In this document: positions 25,929-35,099 of the stretch, in pieces
Numbering within the stretch: the first letter of the stretch is position 1
How the letters are laid out: the number at the start of each line of letters is the position of its first letter
Source of the DNA: Leadbetterella sp035299025
Lineage (GTDB): Bacteria; Bacteroidota; Bacteroidia; Cytophagales; Spirosomataceae
DNA: 64,000 nucleotides
Direction: 5' to 3'
Assembly (NCBI GenBank): GCA_035299025.1
Contig: DATGXK010000008.1
Coordinates: 1 to 64,000, forward strand
Program-made: the position numbers and the translations under genes
The notes under the pieces: model-generated
What the model was told of the DNA's origin: nothing
The model's input: the letters and a program-made list of their open reading frames with translations, nothing else
Database searches by the model: none

Positions 25929-27821
25929 TTAATACCCCGCTCCTTTTACGATTTCTTCGACTACGGTTGGGTCTAAAAGAGTTGAAATATCACCAAGGTT
26001 TTTGACATCGCCTTCGGCTATTTTTCTAAGAATACGCCTCATGATTTTGCCTGAGCGGGTTTTTGGTAAACCTGATACAAACAATATTTTGTCTGGCTTC
26101 GCTATGGGTCCGATTACACGTGTCACGGTCATCAGGATATCTCTTTTGGTCATCTCTGGGTCTTCCGGTGTTTCCTCACAGATGATGTAGGCATAAATCC
26201 CTTGCCCCTTGATATCGTGCGGATAACCCACCACGGCAGATTCTACCACTCCAGTATGCATGTTGAGGGCATTTTCTACCTCGGCTGTACCAATTCTGTG
26301 GCCAGATACGTTAATCACGTCGTCTACCCTACCCGTAATTTTGTAATATCCGTCTTCGTCTCTTTGACAGCCGTCGCCCGTAAAATACAAGCCTGGGTAA
26401 GTAGAGAAATAAGTCGTTTTGCAACGTTCGTGGTCGCCCCAAGTGGTGCGGATTATCGATGGCCATGGGAATTTTATTACCAAGTTGCCGTTTACGCCAT
26501 TTCCTTCGATCTCGACGCCATGTTCGTCTACCAACATCGGCTGAATGCCTGGTAGCGGCAATGTCGCAAACGAAGGTTTAGTTTTGGTGATTCCGGCCAG
26601 TGGCGAAATCATGATACCGCCTGTTTCTGTCTGCCACCAAGTGTCTACAATTGGGCATTTGCCTTTACCAATATTGTCGTTATACCAATGCCATGCCTCC
26701 TCGTTGATAGGCTCTCCTACCGATCCCAGCACTTTCAATGAACTCAAATCCTTGTCTTTGAAATACTCATCGCCAAAGCCCATCAATGATCGTATGGCCG
26801 TAGGTGCGGTATAGAATATATTCACTTTGTGTTTGTCGATAATATCCCAGAAACGGCCAGCGTCTGGATATGTCGGTACACCTTCAAACATCAGTGATTG
26901 TGCTCCTGAAGCCAATGGGCCATAAATGATATAAGAATGGCCGGTAATCCAACCCACGTCTGCTGTACAGAAAAACACATCACCTGGATCATATTGGAAA
27001 ACATTCTGGAAAGTGTAGGTGCTGTAAATCATGTATCCTCCACAAGTATGTACCACACCTTTTGGCTTGCCTGTAGAACCCGAAGTATAGAGAATGAACA
27101 ATGGATCCTCTGAGTCCATTTCTTCGGCTGGGCAGTCGGCACTTACGAGTTTCACCTCGTGCTCCCACCAAGCATCACGGCCTTTGATCATCGAAACGGG
27201 TGTGCGGGTATGTGTAGCCACAATTACCTTTTTCACTGACGGACAGCCGATTAATGCATCGTCCACTGTATCTTTCATCGGTACATGTTTTGCTCCACGT
27301 ACGGCTCCGTCGGTGGTAATGACCATTTTACACTGGCTGTCGTTGATACGGTCAGCGATAGATTGGGCCGAAAATCCACCAAAAACTACCGAGTGAATGG
27401 CTCCAATTCTGGCACAGGCTAAAACGGCAATGGTCAACTCAGGTATCATCGGCATATAGATGCACACAATGTCACCTTTTACTACGCCATTCTTTTTCAA
27501 TACATTGGCAAAGCTACAAACTCTATCAAACAAGACCTTGTAAGTCAGCGTAATAGACTCCTCAGCGGGATCGTTTGGTTCCCAAATGATGGCTGGCTGA
27601 TTGGGCTTACTCTGGGCATGGCGATCGAGACAGTTCTCGGTAATGTTCATCTTGCCGCCCTTAAACCACTTGACATCATAATTATTAAAATCCCACTCTA
27701 AGACTTTTTTCCAGGGCTTCTTCCACACAAATTCTTGGGCTACTTCACCCCAAAAACTCTCGGGATCTTCTACGCTTTCTTTGTAAGCTTTCTCGTAATC
27801 CTCAAAACTTCTAATTCTCAT
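25929..27821 (-). CDS. acs: Acetyl-coenzyme A synthetase
   Basis: 630 residues, full length. Converts acetate, ATP and CoA to acetyl-CoA through an acetyl-adenylate. Adenylate-forming signatures are present: the P-loop-like YTSGSTGKPKG, the WWQTETG block, the YFTGDG motif, and the A10 motif PKTRSGK with the catalytic Lys. That Lys is the site controlled by acetylation in Acs of other bacteria. The gene is the last in a tight minus-strand series (14 bp after the propionyl-CoA synthetase gene) and ends in a terminator. The context, with sensor kinase, symporter and porin upstream, says it is used for uptake and activation of external acetate. Confidence 0.96.
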   Translation of the reverse strand: MRIRSFEDYEKAYKESVEDPESFWGEVAQEFVWKKPWKKVLEWDFNNYDVKWFKGGKMNITENCLDRHAQSKPNQPAIIWEPNDPAEESITLTYKVLFDRVCSFANVLKKNGVVKGDIVCIYMPMIPELTIAVLACARIGAIHSVVFGGFSAQSIADRINDSQCKMVITTDGAVRGAKHVPMKDTVDDALIGCPSVKKVIVATHTRTPVSMIKGRDAWWEHEVKLVSADCPAEEMDSEDPLFILYTSGSTGKPKGVVHTCGGYMIYSTYTFQNVFQYDPGDVFFCTADVGWITGHSYIIYGPLASGAQSLMFEGVPTYPDAGRFWDIIDKHKVNIFYTAPTAIRSLMGFGDEYFKDKDLSSLKVLGSVGEPINEEAWHWYNDNIGKGKCPIVDTWWQTETGGIMISPLAGITKTKPSFATLPLPGIQPMLVDEHGVEIEGNGVNGNLVIKFPWPSIIRTTWGDHERCKTTYFSTYPGLYFTGDGCQRDEDGYYKITGRVDDVINVSGHRIGTAEVENALNMHTGVVESAVVGYPHDIKGQGIYAYIICEETPEDPEMTKRDILMTVTRVIGPIAKPDKILFVSGLPKTRSGKIMRRILRKIAEGDVKNLGDISTLLDPTVVEEIVKGAGY

Positions 27822-27835
27822 TGATGTATTTTTAT

Positions 27836-29743
27836 TTAAAATTGTTTTTTCGAAACTAAACCTACGTTATTATCCTGTAAAATCACTTTTATTTCTTCCA
27901 AAATGGCAGGGTCGTCTATTGTTGACGGCACCGTAAATACCTTGTCATCAGCTATCATACGCATGATTTTTCTTAAGATTTTGCCTGAACGCGTCTTAGG
28001 TAACCTTTTGACAATCACCACCGTTCTGAACGCTGCTACTGCACCCACTTGAGCCCGCACCAAGGCTACTAAATCCTGTTGAACCTCCTCTCCAGAAATG
28101 GTAGAAGTATCTTTCAAAACCACCAATCCCAAAGGTTTTTGACCTGTAAGTTCGTCTTCGATACCTATGACGGCACATTCGGCTACAGCAGAATGACTGC
28201 TCACAATCTCCTCCATTTCGCCTGTAGAAAGCCTATGTCCTGCCACGTTGATGACATCATCAATCCTACCCATAATGAAAACATAACCGTCTGGGTCAAT
28301 ATACCCACCGTCGCCAGTTAAATAGTACCCTGGAAACTTGTCCATGTACGATTCCTGAAAACGCTCGTCGTCGTTCCAAAGTGTAGGTAAACAACCCGGG
28401 GGAAGTGGCTCTTTGATACACACAAAACCCTCCTGATTTGGCCCTAACACTTCTCCAGTTTCATCAAGAATCAGGACTTCGTAACCACAAACAGGTTTCG
28501 TAGCCGAACCTTCTTTTACTGGAAATTGCTCTACACCCATCATATTGGCTACTATCGCCCAGCCAGTTTCGGTCTGCCACCAATGGTCGATAATCGCTTT
28601 TTGGGTAATTTCTTGTAGCCATTTCAGAGTGGATGGATCACATCTTTCACCTGCCACAAAAATAGTTCTTAGACTCGATAAATCGTATTTCTTCAGATAT
28701 TCTGATTCAGGATCTTCTTTTCTAATGGCCCTGAAAGCCGTTGGAGCCGTAAAAAATATATTTACTTTATACTCTTCTATCATTCTCCAAAACGTACCCG
28801 GATCGGGCGTTCTGACTGGTTTTCCTTCAAAGAAAACAGTGGTGCAACCTGCTATCAATGGTGCATAAACAATGTAGGAATGTCCCACAACCCAACCCAC
28901 ATCAGAAGCAGCCCAAAATACATCACCTTTTTTGGCATTGTAAACGTAATCCATGGAAAACTGCATGGCTACGGCATGGCCGCCATTGTCTCTGACTATG
29001 CCTTTGGGCTTACCCGTAGTTCCTGAAGTGTATAAAATATACAATGGATCTGTTGCTTTCACTTTAACGCAATCTGCTGGTTCAGCTGCATTGACAGATT
29101 CATCAAAGTCAAAATCGAATCCTTCTTGAAGCGAACAAATGTGCATTTCTCTTTGTAAAATAAGACAAGCACTAGGCTGATGTTCAGCTTCTTGTATCGC
29201 TTTTTCTAAAAGAGGTTTATAAGGAATAATTTTATCAAACTCTACACCACAACTTGCCGAAATGATGACCTTGGGTTTGGCATCATCTATTCTGATGGCC
29301 AGTTCATGAGGTGCAAATCCACCAAAAACTACTGAATGAACTGCCCCTAAACGTGCACAGGCTAACATAGAAAATGCCGCATCAGGCACCATGGGCATGT
29401 AGATGATGACCGTATCGCCTTTTTCTACACCTTTATCACGCAATGCTCCTGCTATTTTAGAAACTCTTTGTTTGACTTCGTCGTAAGTATATTTTCGCTT
29501 GGTATTGGTAACAGGAGAATCATAAATCATGGCTACATCACCACCCTTACCATCCTTAACATGTTTATCAACAGCCAAATAACAAGTATTTAACTCACCA
29601 TCAGGGTACCATTTATAGTAACCGTGCTTGTCTAACGTCAAAACGGTTTTTGGGGCTTTGTACCAAGCAATTTTAGCTGCTTTTCGGCCCCAAAATTTAC
29701 CCCTTTGTAGGATACTTTGTTGATAAAAATGATTGTACTCCAT
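27836..29743 (-). CDS. Propionyl-CoA synthetase-like acyl-CoA synthetase
   Basis: 635 residues, a paralogue of Acs and closer to the PrpE/ACSS3 group. It starts with HFYQQSILQRGKFWG, unlike Acs, and contains RDNGGHAVA after the YTSGTTGKPKG loop, a PrpE-type feature. WWQTETGWA, YYLTGDGG and PKTRSGK are all intact. It probably activates propionate, perhaps also acetate or butyrate, to the CoA thioester. It starts 10 bp after the response-regulator gene and is followed 14 bp later by acs, so the two synthetases should be made from one message. Confidence 0.9.
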   Translation of the reverse strand: MEYNHFYQQSILQRGKFWGRKAAKIAWYKAPKTVLTLDKHGYYKWYPDGELNTCYLAVDKHVKDGKGGDVAMIYDSPVTNTKRKYTYDEVKQRVSKIAGALRDKGVEKGDTVIIYMPMVPDAAFSMLACARLGAVHSVVFGGFAPHELAIRIDDAKPKVIISASCGVEFDKIIPYKPLLEKAIQEAEHQPSACLILQREMHICSLQEGFDFDFDESVNAAEPADCVKVKATDPLYILYTSGTTGKPKGIVRDNGGHAVAMQFSMDYVYNAKKGDVFWAASDVGWVVGHSYIVYAPLIAGCTTVFFEGKPVRTPDPGTFWRMIEEYKVNIFFTAPTAFRAIRKEDPESEYLKKYDLSSLRTIFVAGERCDPSTLKWLQEITQKAIIDHWWQTETGWAIVANMMGVEQFPVKEGSATKPVCGYEVLILDETGEVLGPNQEGFVCIKEPLPPGCLPTLWNDDERFQESYMDKFPGYYLTGDGGYIDPDGYVFIMGRIDDVINVAGHRLSTGEMEEIVSSHSAVAECAVIGIEDELTGQKPLGLVVLKDTSTISGEEVQQDLVALVRAQVGAVAAFRTVVIVKRLPKTRSGKILRKIMRMIADDKVFTVPSTIDDPAILEEIKVILQDNNVGLVSKKQF

Positions 29744-29753
29744 TTTAATATTT

Positions 29754-30140
29754 TTACAACATGTCTGTTGCTATCAGATTTACTTTTTTTATTAACTCTC
29801 TCGTGGAAAACGGTTTTGGAACATACAAATCGGCACCCAATTCATAGCCATGTTCTATTTCAGTTTCTTTATTTTTGGCACTTAGAAAAATTACCTTCGG
29901 TGCTCTGACCTTATAATTGGTTTTGACGTAAGAACAAACTTTGTAACCGTCCACATTGGGCATCATAATATCTAAAATCATGATGGATGGCTGCTCCAAA
30001 TCAAACATATTTATGGCTTCCTGGCCATCTCTGGCTATCAGAACTTTGTACCCTTCTTTTTTAAAAAGGAACTCCAAAGACATCAGGATGCTTGGTTCGT
30101 CATCTGCAATCAATACTTTAAGTTCGTTTCTTTGAATCAT
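29754..30140 (-). CDS. Single-domain response regulator (receiver only)
   Basis: 128 residues, all of them a receiver domain. The acidic pocket is D13-D14, the phosphoacceptor is D57 (MILDIMMP), and the switch residues are S87 and K109 (PKPF). No output domain follows. It begins 13 bp after the SLC5-histidine kinase gene, so it is very likely its partner. The known acetate-sensing partner CrbR carries a DNA-binding domain; this protein does not. It must act through protein contact or pass its phosphate on. Confidence 0.93.
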   Translation of the reverse strand: MIQRNELKVLIADDEPSILMSLEFLFKKEGYKVLIARDGQEAINMFDLEQPSIMILDIMMPNVDGYKVCSYVKTNYKVRAPKVIFLSAKNKETEIEHGYELGADLYVPKPFSTRELIKKVNLIATDML

Positions 30141-30153
30141 AACCTTTTCATGT

Positions 30154-32838
30154 TTAATATGGAAAACTAACCATCACTTTGGTGCCTTTGTCTGGCATGC
30201 TTTCAAAATGAATATTTCCTTTGTGAATTTCAACTATTTTTTTTGTTATTGAAAGACCTAAACCACTCCCCTTTTCCTTCATAGAACCCTGATTATCTGC
30301 CTGATAAAACTTTTCAAATATCCTGTTTTGCATTTCAATAGGAATTCCAACTCCATTGTCTTCCACCGTAAAAATGACTTTCTTTTTGATCGTATCCACA
30401 CTCAATAAAACCCAGGCGTTATCAGGTCTTGAGAATTTAATGGCGTTGGACACTAAATTTATGAGCAACTGAATCAGTTTGTCTTCATCCGCTTTGAAAC
30501 CAACAATTTCCTGATGAATAAACTTGTTTAGTTTAATATTTCTTTCCTTGGCCAATTCTTCCATTCTTGCAAAAATAGTATCGACCAAATTGGGAACATC
30601 TATTATCTTCTTGGCAAGTCTATGTTTGCCAGACTCATATTTTTCCAAATCCAAAACTTGATTTACCAGCCTGCTCAATCGGTCGGTTTCGTCAATAATT
30701 GTATTTAAGAAGACCTTCTTTTGCTCAAATTCCAAGTCTTCGTTGTCGTAAATAATTTCAGAAAGGGCTTTTATAGATGTTAAGGGCGTTCTTATTTCGT
30801 GTGTTACGGTGGTCAGAAATTCATTTTTGATGATGTCTGTTTTTTGTAACTTTTCATTGGCATTTTTAAATTCTCTCGAAAGTTTTTCTAATTGGAGCGT
30901 TTTGTTTTTCAGCTCTTGGTTGTCTTCTACAATTTTCTGTGAACGTTTTAATACCTCCAAAATCTCGTCAATACTCACCACTTCTTCTTTGGTAATGGAA
31001 GCCACTAACATGCGAGCCGTGGACGTACCAATAATACCACTGATGGTATTCTCTACATAACTCACCAACTTAGGGTCGGCAGTGACGTCTTTTAGGTCTA
31101 TGTTGTTTTTTCGAGCGAAATCTTCAAGTTCTTCCTTGGCTTGCATACTTCCTATAAAACTCACCAAAAGTTCAATCAAATGCTCATTTCTGGCCTTACC
31201 TTTCCACAAAACCGACTGACCTTCTTTGGTGGAATATTTAAAAACATCGACAAAAAGTAAAGCTTGTTTGGCCTCCGATGGCGTAACTTCGGTACACATG
31301 GAAACTGCAAAATACATCAAAGAATTGACCAATAAACTCCAAAAAGTGGTGTTCGAAATATCATCGAATCCTTGAATTTTGAAATGTGCAAAAAACTCGA
31401 AGAAACCCGTTACAAAAGTGTTGATATATTGACCCGACGAATCGGTTAATAGCGACGGTAAAATGAGCGAAAATAACCAAATAATGAACCCCGATAATAG
31501 TCCCACCAATGCTCCAGTTTTTGTTGCTCCTTTCCAGAAAATTCCTCCCAAGATAATAGGCCCAAACTGCCCAATAGCCACAAAAGCGATTAACCCAATG
31601 GATACCAATGAAAAATAACTAGCTACTGTTTTATAATAAAAGAAACCAAGCAAAACTGTCAAAACAATGGCTCCTCTACGAATCCAAACCGCAAAATTGA
31701 TAATACGAAAAGTATATTTTTCTTTAAATCTTTTGTTTTCCAAGAGACTTGGCAGCACCAAACTATTGGTGAGCATGGTACTGATGGCTATGGTTTCTAC
31801 GATAATCATGCCTGTTGCAGCAGAAAAACCACCGATATAGGCAATGAGTGCAATGACATTGGCTGAAACACTCAGAGGCAGCTCAATCACGTAATTATCA
31901 GCCAAAATACTTGGATTACCTGCAAAAACAGAACTACCTGTAAGTGCTATAGGTATCACAAAAATATCAATCAAAAACATATAAAGTGGCAGCAACCAAA
32001 TGGCCTGCTTGAGGTTGTTCTCGTTTTGATTTTCTACCACCGCTACCTGAAACTGCCTCGGTAAAAACATAAATGAAAAAGCTGAAACGAGAATATGCAT
32101 GAACCAGTTGCCATAACCAGGTTGCTTCTCAAAATCAAAAGCTTTTTGGATTTCCTTTTGATAATAATGTTTCTCAAAAACATCTGCAAAGCCATCATTT
32201 AGCCAAAAAGTAACAAAAATACCTACAACCAAAAACGCCAAAAGCTTGAAAATACTCTCCGCTGCTATAGCGAATATCATTCCCTCGTGGGTTTCGTTGG
32301 CTTGTACTTTTCTTGTACCAAAAAGTATGGTAAAAACCACCAAAAGCATCGAAATATAGAATGCAGGTTCTTGATAAAAATAATGACCTGCAGTAACACC
32401 AGAGAGGGTCTCGAAACTCTTCGAAATGGCCTTAATTTGTAGACCAATATAAGGAACACCTGCCAAAAGCGAAATAATAGTAACCCAAACTCCCAAAGAA
32501 CGATATTTGCCATATCTGGCAGAAATGAAGTCCGCTACACTGGTAATGCTGTGTACATGAGATATTCTGATGATTTTTCTGAGAACACTCCAACCCAACA
32601 ACATAACCAAGGTGGGACCTATGTAAACCGAAAGAAATTCAAGACCGGTTTGGTTTACTCTACCCACACTGCCGTAGAACGTCCAAGCTGTGCAATATAC
32701 CGAAAGCGATAGTGCATAGACATAGGGATTGTCAATCAGGCTCTTTTTTTTACTTTTATATCTTTCGGCCACAAAAGCCAAGTAAAACAAGAATCCCAAG
32801 TAGAGAACAGAGACTACCGAAATCAAAAATCCATTCAT
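30154..32838 (-). CDS. SLC5 transporter-like sensor histidine kinase (CrbS/CbrA type)
   Basis: 894 residues from the ATG at 32838. The frame is open to a TTG at 32886, but the ATG overlaps the stop of the preceding small gene in an ATGA. The N-terminal half is a sodium:solute-symporter fold with about 13 membrane segments. A linker region like the STAC domain and a coiled coil follow. The C-terminal kinase core has the H-box THEIRTPLTS (His near residue 680), the N-box LINLVSNAIKFS, and the G-boxes VEDNGVGIP and GSGLGLS. CrbS-type proteins control acs in Vibrio and Pseudomonas. Here the gene sits directly upstream of a receiver, a PrpE-like gene and acs, so acetate or propionate sensing is a strong inference. 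Whether it also transports is unknown. Confidence 0.92.
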   Translation of the reverse strand: MNGFLISVVSVLYLGFLFYLAFVAERYKSKKKSLIDNPYVYALSLSVYCTAWTFYGSVGRVNQTGLEFLSVYIGPTLVMLLGWSVLRKIIRISHVHSITSVADFISARYGKYRSLGVWVTIISLLAGVPYIGLQIKAISKSFETLSGVTAGHYFYQEPAFYISMLLVVFTILFGTRKVQANETHEGMIFAIAAESIFKLLAFLVVGIFVTFWLNDGFADVFEKHYYQKEIQKAFDFEKQPGYGNWFMHILVSAFSFMFLPRQFQVAVVENQNENNLKQAIWLLPLYMFLIDIFVIPIALTGSSVFAGNPSILADNYVIELPLSVSANVIALIAYIGGFSAATGMIIVETIAISTMLTNSLVLPSLLENKRFKEKYTFRIINFAVWIRRGAIVLTVLLGFFYYKTVASYFSLVSIGLIAFVAIGQFGPIILGGIFWKGATKTGALVGLLSGFIIWLFSLILPSLLTDSSGQYINTFVTGFFEFFAHFKIQGFDDISNTTFWSLLVNSLMYFAVSMCTEVTPSEAKQALLFVDVFKYSTKEGQSVLWKGKARNEHLIELLVSFIGSMQAKEELEDFARKNNIDLKDVTADPKLVSYVENTISGIIGTSTARMLVASITKEEVVSIDEILEVLKRSQKIVEDNQELKNKTLQLEKLSREFKNANEKLQKTDIIKNEFLTTVTHEIRTPLTSIKALSEIIYDNEDLEFEQKKVFLNTIIDETDRLSRLVNQVLDLEKYESGKHRLAKKIIDVPNLVDTIFARMEELAKERNIKLNKFIHQEIVGFKADEDKLIQLLINLVSNAIKFSRPDNAWVLLSVDTIKKKVIFTVEDNGVGIPIEMQNRIFEKFYQADNQGSMKEKGSGLGLSITKKIVEIHKGNIHFESMPDKGTKVMVSFPY

Positions 32839-33029
32839 TTTTTTCGATTGACGAAAAACGCTGCCATAAGTATTATGATAAACCAAATAATGAAAACTAT
32901 TACTATTTTCAAAGGAAAACTGCCAATATATTGATTGTTTTGAATAATCGATAGAATCGGAAAATTCAATAAAACTAGCAATAGAATAAACAGTAAAAAT
33001 AGCTTTTGTTCTCTGGTCTTATTTCCCAT
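32835..33029 (-). CDS. Small membrane protein translationally coupled to the SLC5-kinase
   Basis: 64 residues with two hydrophobic segments (about 10-27 and 39-58) and charged ends. Its stop overlaps the kinase ATG by 4 bases (ATGA), a classic sign of translational coupling. Small two-helix proteins accompany several sodium:solute symporters (YhdT-PanF, YjcH-ActP), and a small protein, CbrX, is coupled to CbrA in Pseudomonas. By analogy this is likely a subunit or a translation regulator of the sensor. No sequence family is claimed. Confidence 0.8.
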   Translation of the reverse strand: MGNKTREQKLFLLFILLLVLLNFPILSIIQNNQYIGSFPLKIVIVFIIWFIIILMAAFFVNRKK

Positions 33030-33060
33030 TTGATTTTAATTTTTAATGGTTATTTTTAAG

Positions 33061-33099
33061 AATATATGCCAACGGAAATAATCTCAATTGGCATATATT
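33061..33099. repeat. Perfect 12-bp inverted repeat in the operon spacer
   Basis: AATATATGCCAA (33061-33072) pairs perfectly with TTGGCATATATT (33088-33099) around a 15-nt loop. It lies 32 bp upstream of the small-protein start at 33029, within the 190-bp gap 33030-33219. The T tract after it is poor on either strand, so an operator, a processing hairpin or an attenuator is as likely as a terminator. Confidence 0.65.
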
Positions 33100-33219
33100 G
33101 CTGCATTTAACCCTAACACGTTCTGAAATTTTAATTTTGTTTCCAAAATCTATATTTCAAAATGAATTATATTTTTGGGAGAAATTGAAGACTTTTATTC
33201 TATTATTTCTCGCTAAATT

Positions 33220-33441
33220 TTAGTCCTTTTTATTGTATTCGCCCTGCAAACAATACATTCCGAAATAACCCAAAGCACCTGCAATCATCGGACAAAGCAC
33301 TACTGTATAAATCACGGCCGGAATCACGTTTTCTCCGCCTTTGTTCCACAACGTTACGGCCTGATTTACAATCAGATAATACACTGCAAATGCTCCCAAA
33401 GCTATCCAAACTATTCCTAAAATTTTCTTTATGATATCCAT
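33220..33441 (-). CDS. Small two-helix membrane protein next to the MHS symporter
   Basis: 73 residues with two hydrophobic segments (about 7-27 and 41-65, the second containing CPMIAGALGYFGMYC) and a charged tail EYNKKD. It begins 28 bp after the MHS symporter stop and is co-directional, so it is probably made with it. I do not recognise the family. It may assist folding or activity of the symporter, in the way other short partners assist transporters. This is inference from position only. Confidence 0.75.
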   Translation of the reverse strand: MDIIKKILGIVWIALGAFAVYYLIVNQAVTLWNKGGENVIPAVIYTVVLCPMIAGALGYFGMYCLQGEYNKKD

Positions 33442-33469
33442 GTTTTTAATGTTTTTTGGTTTAAAAATA

Positions 33470-35056
33470 TTAATCGTTTACCTTATTATCGTTTCCATCG
33501 AGATATATGGTTCCTATCACAAAACACACTCCGGCGATGATTATTGGATACCAAAGGCCTTCCAAATAGGGCTTATCAACCGGCATGATTTCTAGGCCAG
33601 CTTCTTTGGCTTTGTCGTTGATAGATTTGGCGTTAGTCACCAAGAAAGTAGCAATGGCTGGTAATAATCCTCCGAATATACCATTTCCGATATGATAAGG
33701 CAATGACATGGACGTATATCTGATTTTTACAGGGAACATTTCTACCAAAAATGCCGCCACAGGACCATAAACCATGGTTACAAAAATCATTTGAACGAAC
33801 ACCATCAAAACCAAGAACCATTTATCAGAATCATTGATAGTAACAGTCTTTTTGACATCTACCAATGGTTTTCCGTCTTTCATGTCCACGGCACCGTTAT
33901 TTAAAGTCACAGTTTTCACTTCCTTGTAGGCCGTTCCGTCCTCAAAAGCCTTCGTAACTGTATAAACCGAGTCAAGTCCGCCATTTTTGTTTTTCACATT
34001 TTCTTTTATTTCGGCTAACGAAGTGGCTTTATCTACAATTTCGGTTTTTAGTTTGATGTCTACTCTATCATACATGTTAGAATAGATGGTACGGTAAGAC
34101 AAAATAGCCACCAGCATACCTGCCATCATGATCCATTTGCGACCGACTTTGTCAGATAACCAACCAAACAACACAAAGAAAGGCGTACCAAGACAAAGAC
34201 CCCAGATCAAAACGCTATCTACTTGCTCCTTAGGCACATTCATCACTTTTTCGATGAACGACATGGCATAAAACTGACCGGTATACCAAACCACACCCTG
34301 GCCCATTGTTACGCCTAAAAGTGCCAAAAGAACAAACTTAAAATTCAATTTATTTCCAAAAGATTCTTTCAAAGGATTAGTAGAAGTTTTGCCTTCCGAT
34401 TTTACTTTGGCAAACAAGGGAGACTCGTGCATATTTCTTCTTATGAGGTAAGAAACGCCCACCATAAAAACAGAAGCAAGAAAGGGAATTCTCCAGCCAT
34501 AATCGTCAAATGCCTCTTTTGAGAGCGATGCCTTTGTAATCGCTATTACGATTAAAGATATGATTAAACCGGCGGTGGCTGTAATCTGAATCCACGAGGT
34601 CATGTAGCCTCTTTCGTTGTCTGGCGAGTGCTCGGCTACGTAAGTTGCAGCACCGCCGTATTCTCCTCCAAGAGCCAAGCCTTGCAAAAGTCTTAGCAAA
34701 AGAACCAACAATGGAGCCACTATTCCGATGGTTTCGTAAGAAGGAATAAGGCCTATGAGAAAAGTGGCTCCACCCATCAAAAGTAGCGTAACCATGAATG
34801 TATATTTTCGACCGATGAGATCACCCAAACGACCAAAAAACAAGGCCCCGAAAGGTCTAACTATAAATCCTGCTGCGAATGTTGCTAATGTTGAAAGAAA
34901 AGAAAGGGTTTCGTTTCCTGGCCCTGAAGGGAAAAATTTTGTGGAAATAATAGTGGCCAGACTTCCAAAAATGTAGAAATCGTACCATTCTATCATTGTT
35001 CCCACAGATGATGCCCCGATTATAGAGAACATCGAACTTTTCTTAGTAGATGACAT
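33470..35056 (-). CDS. MFS transporter, metabolite:H+ symporter (MHS) family
   Basis: 528 residues with 12 predicted membrane segments. The MHS signature is clear: SSVGTMIEWYDFYIFG in helix 1, RPFGALFFGRLGDLIGRK after helix 2, GLALGGEYGGAATYVAEHSP near helix 4, and GWLSDKVGRK in the second half. The family carries organic acids and compatible solutes (KgtP, ShiA, ProP) with protons. An insert of about 75-80 hydrophilic residues sits between helices 9 and 10, predicted periplasmic, which makes the protein longer than the usual 430-450. The gene lies between a porin gene and the acetate sensor/enzyme genes, so a short-chain carboxylate is the likely cargo. Confidence 0.9.
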   Translation of the reverse strand: MSSTKKSSMFSIIGASSVGTMIEWYDFYIFGSLATIISTKFFPSGPGNETLSFLSTLATFAAGFIVRPFGALFFGRLGDLIGRKYTFMVTLLLMGGATFLIGLIPSYETIGIVAPLLVLLLRLLQGLALGGEYGGAATYVAEHSPDNERGYMTSWIQITATAGLIISLIVIAITKASLSKEAFDDYGWRIPFLASVFMVGVSYLIRRNMHESPLFAKVKSEGKTSTNPLKESFGNKLNFKFVLLALLGVTMGQGVVWYTGQFYAMSFIEKVMNVPKEQVDSVLIWGLCLGTPFFVLFGWLSDKVGRKWIMMAGMLVAILSYRTIYSNMYDRVDIKLKTEIVDKATSLAEIKENVKNKNGGLDSVYTVTKAFEDGTAYKEVKTVTLNNGAVDMKDGKPLVDVKKTVTINDSDKWFLVLMVFVQMIFVTMVYGPVAAFLVEMFPVKIRYTSMSLPYHIGNGIFGGLLPAIATFLVTNAKSINDKAKEAGLEIMPVDKPYLEGLWYPIIIAGVCFVIGTIYLDGNDNKVND

Positions 35057-35099
35057 AATGTTAAATTTTAGAGTTTAATAAATTTTTAAAGGTTGATAA

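Noticed and set aside
33061..33099. Terminator after the 73-residue membrane protein gene
   Set aside because: The arms are perfect but the following T tract is poor on the transcribed strand, so it is listed as an inverted repeat instead.
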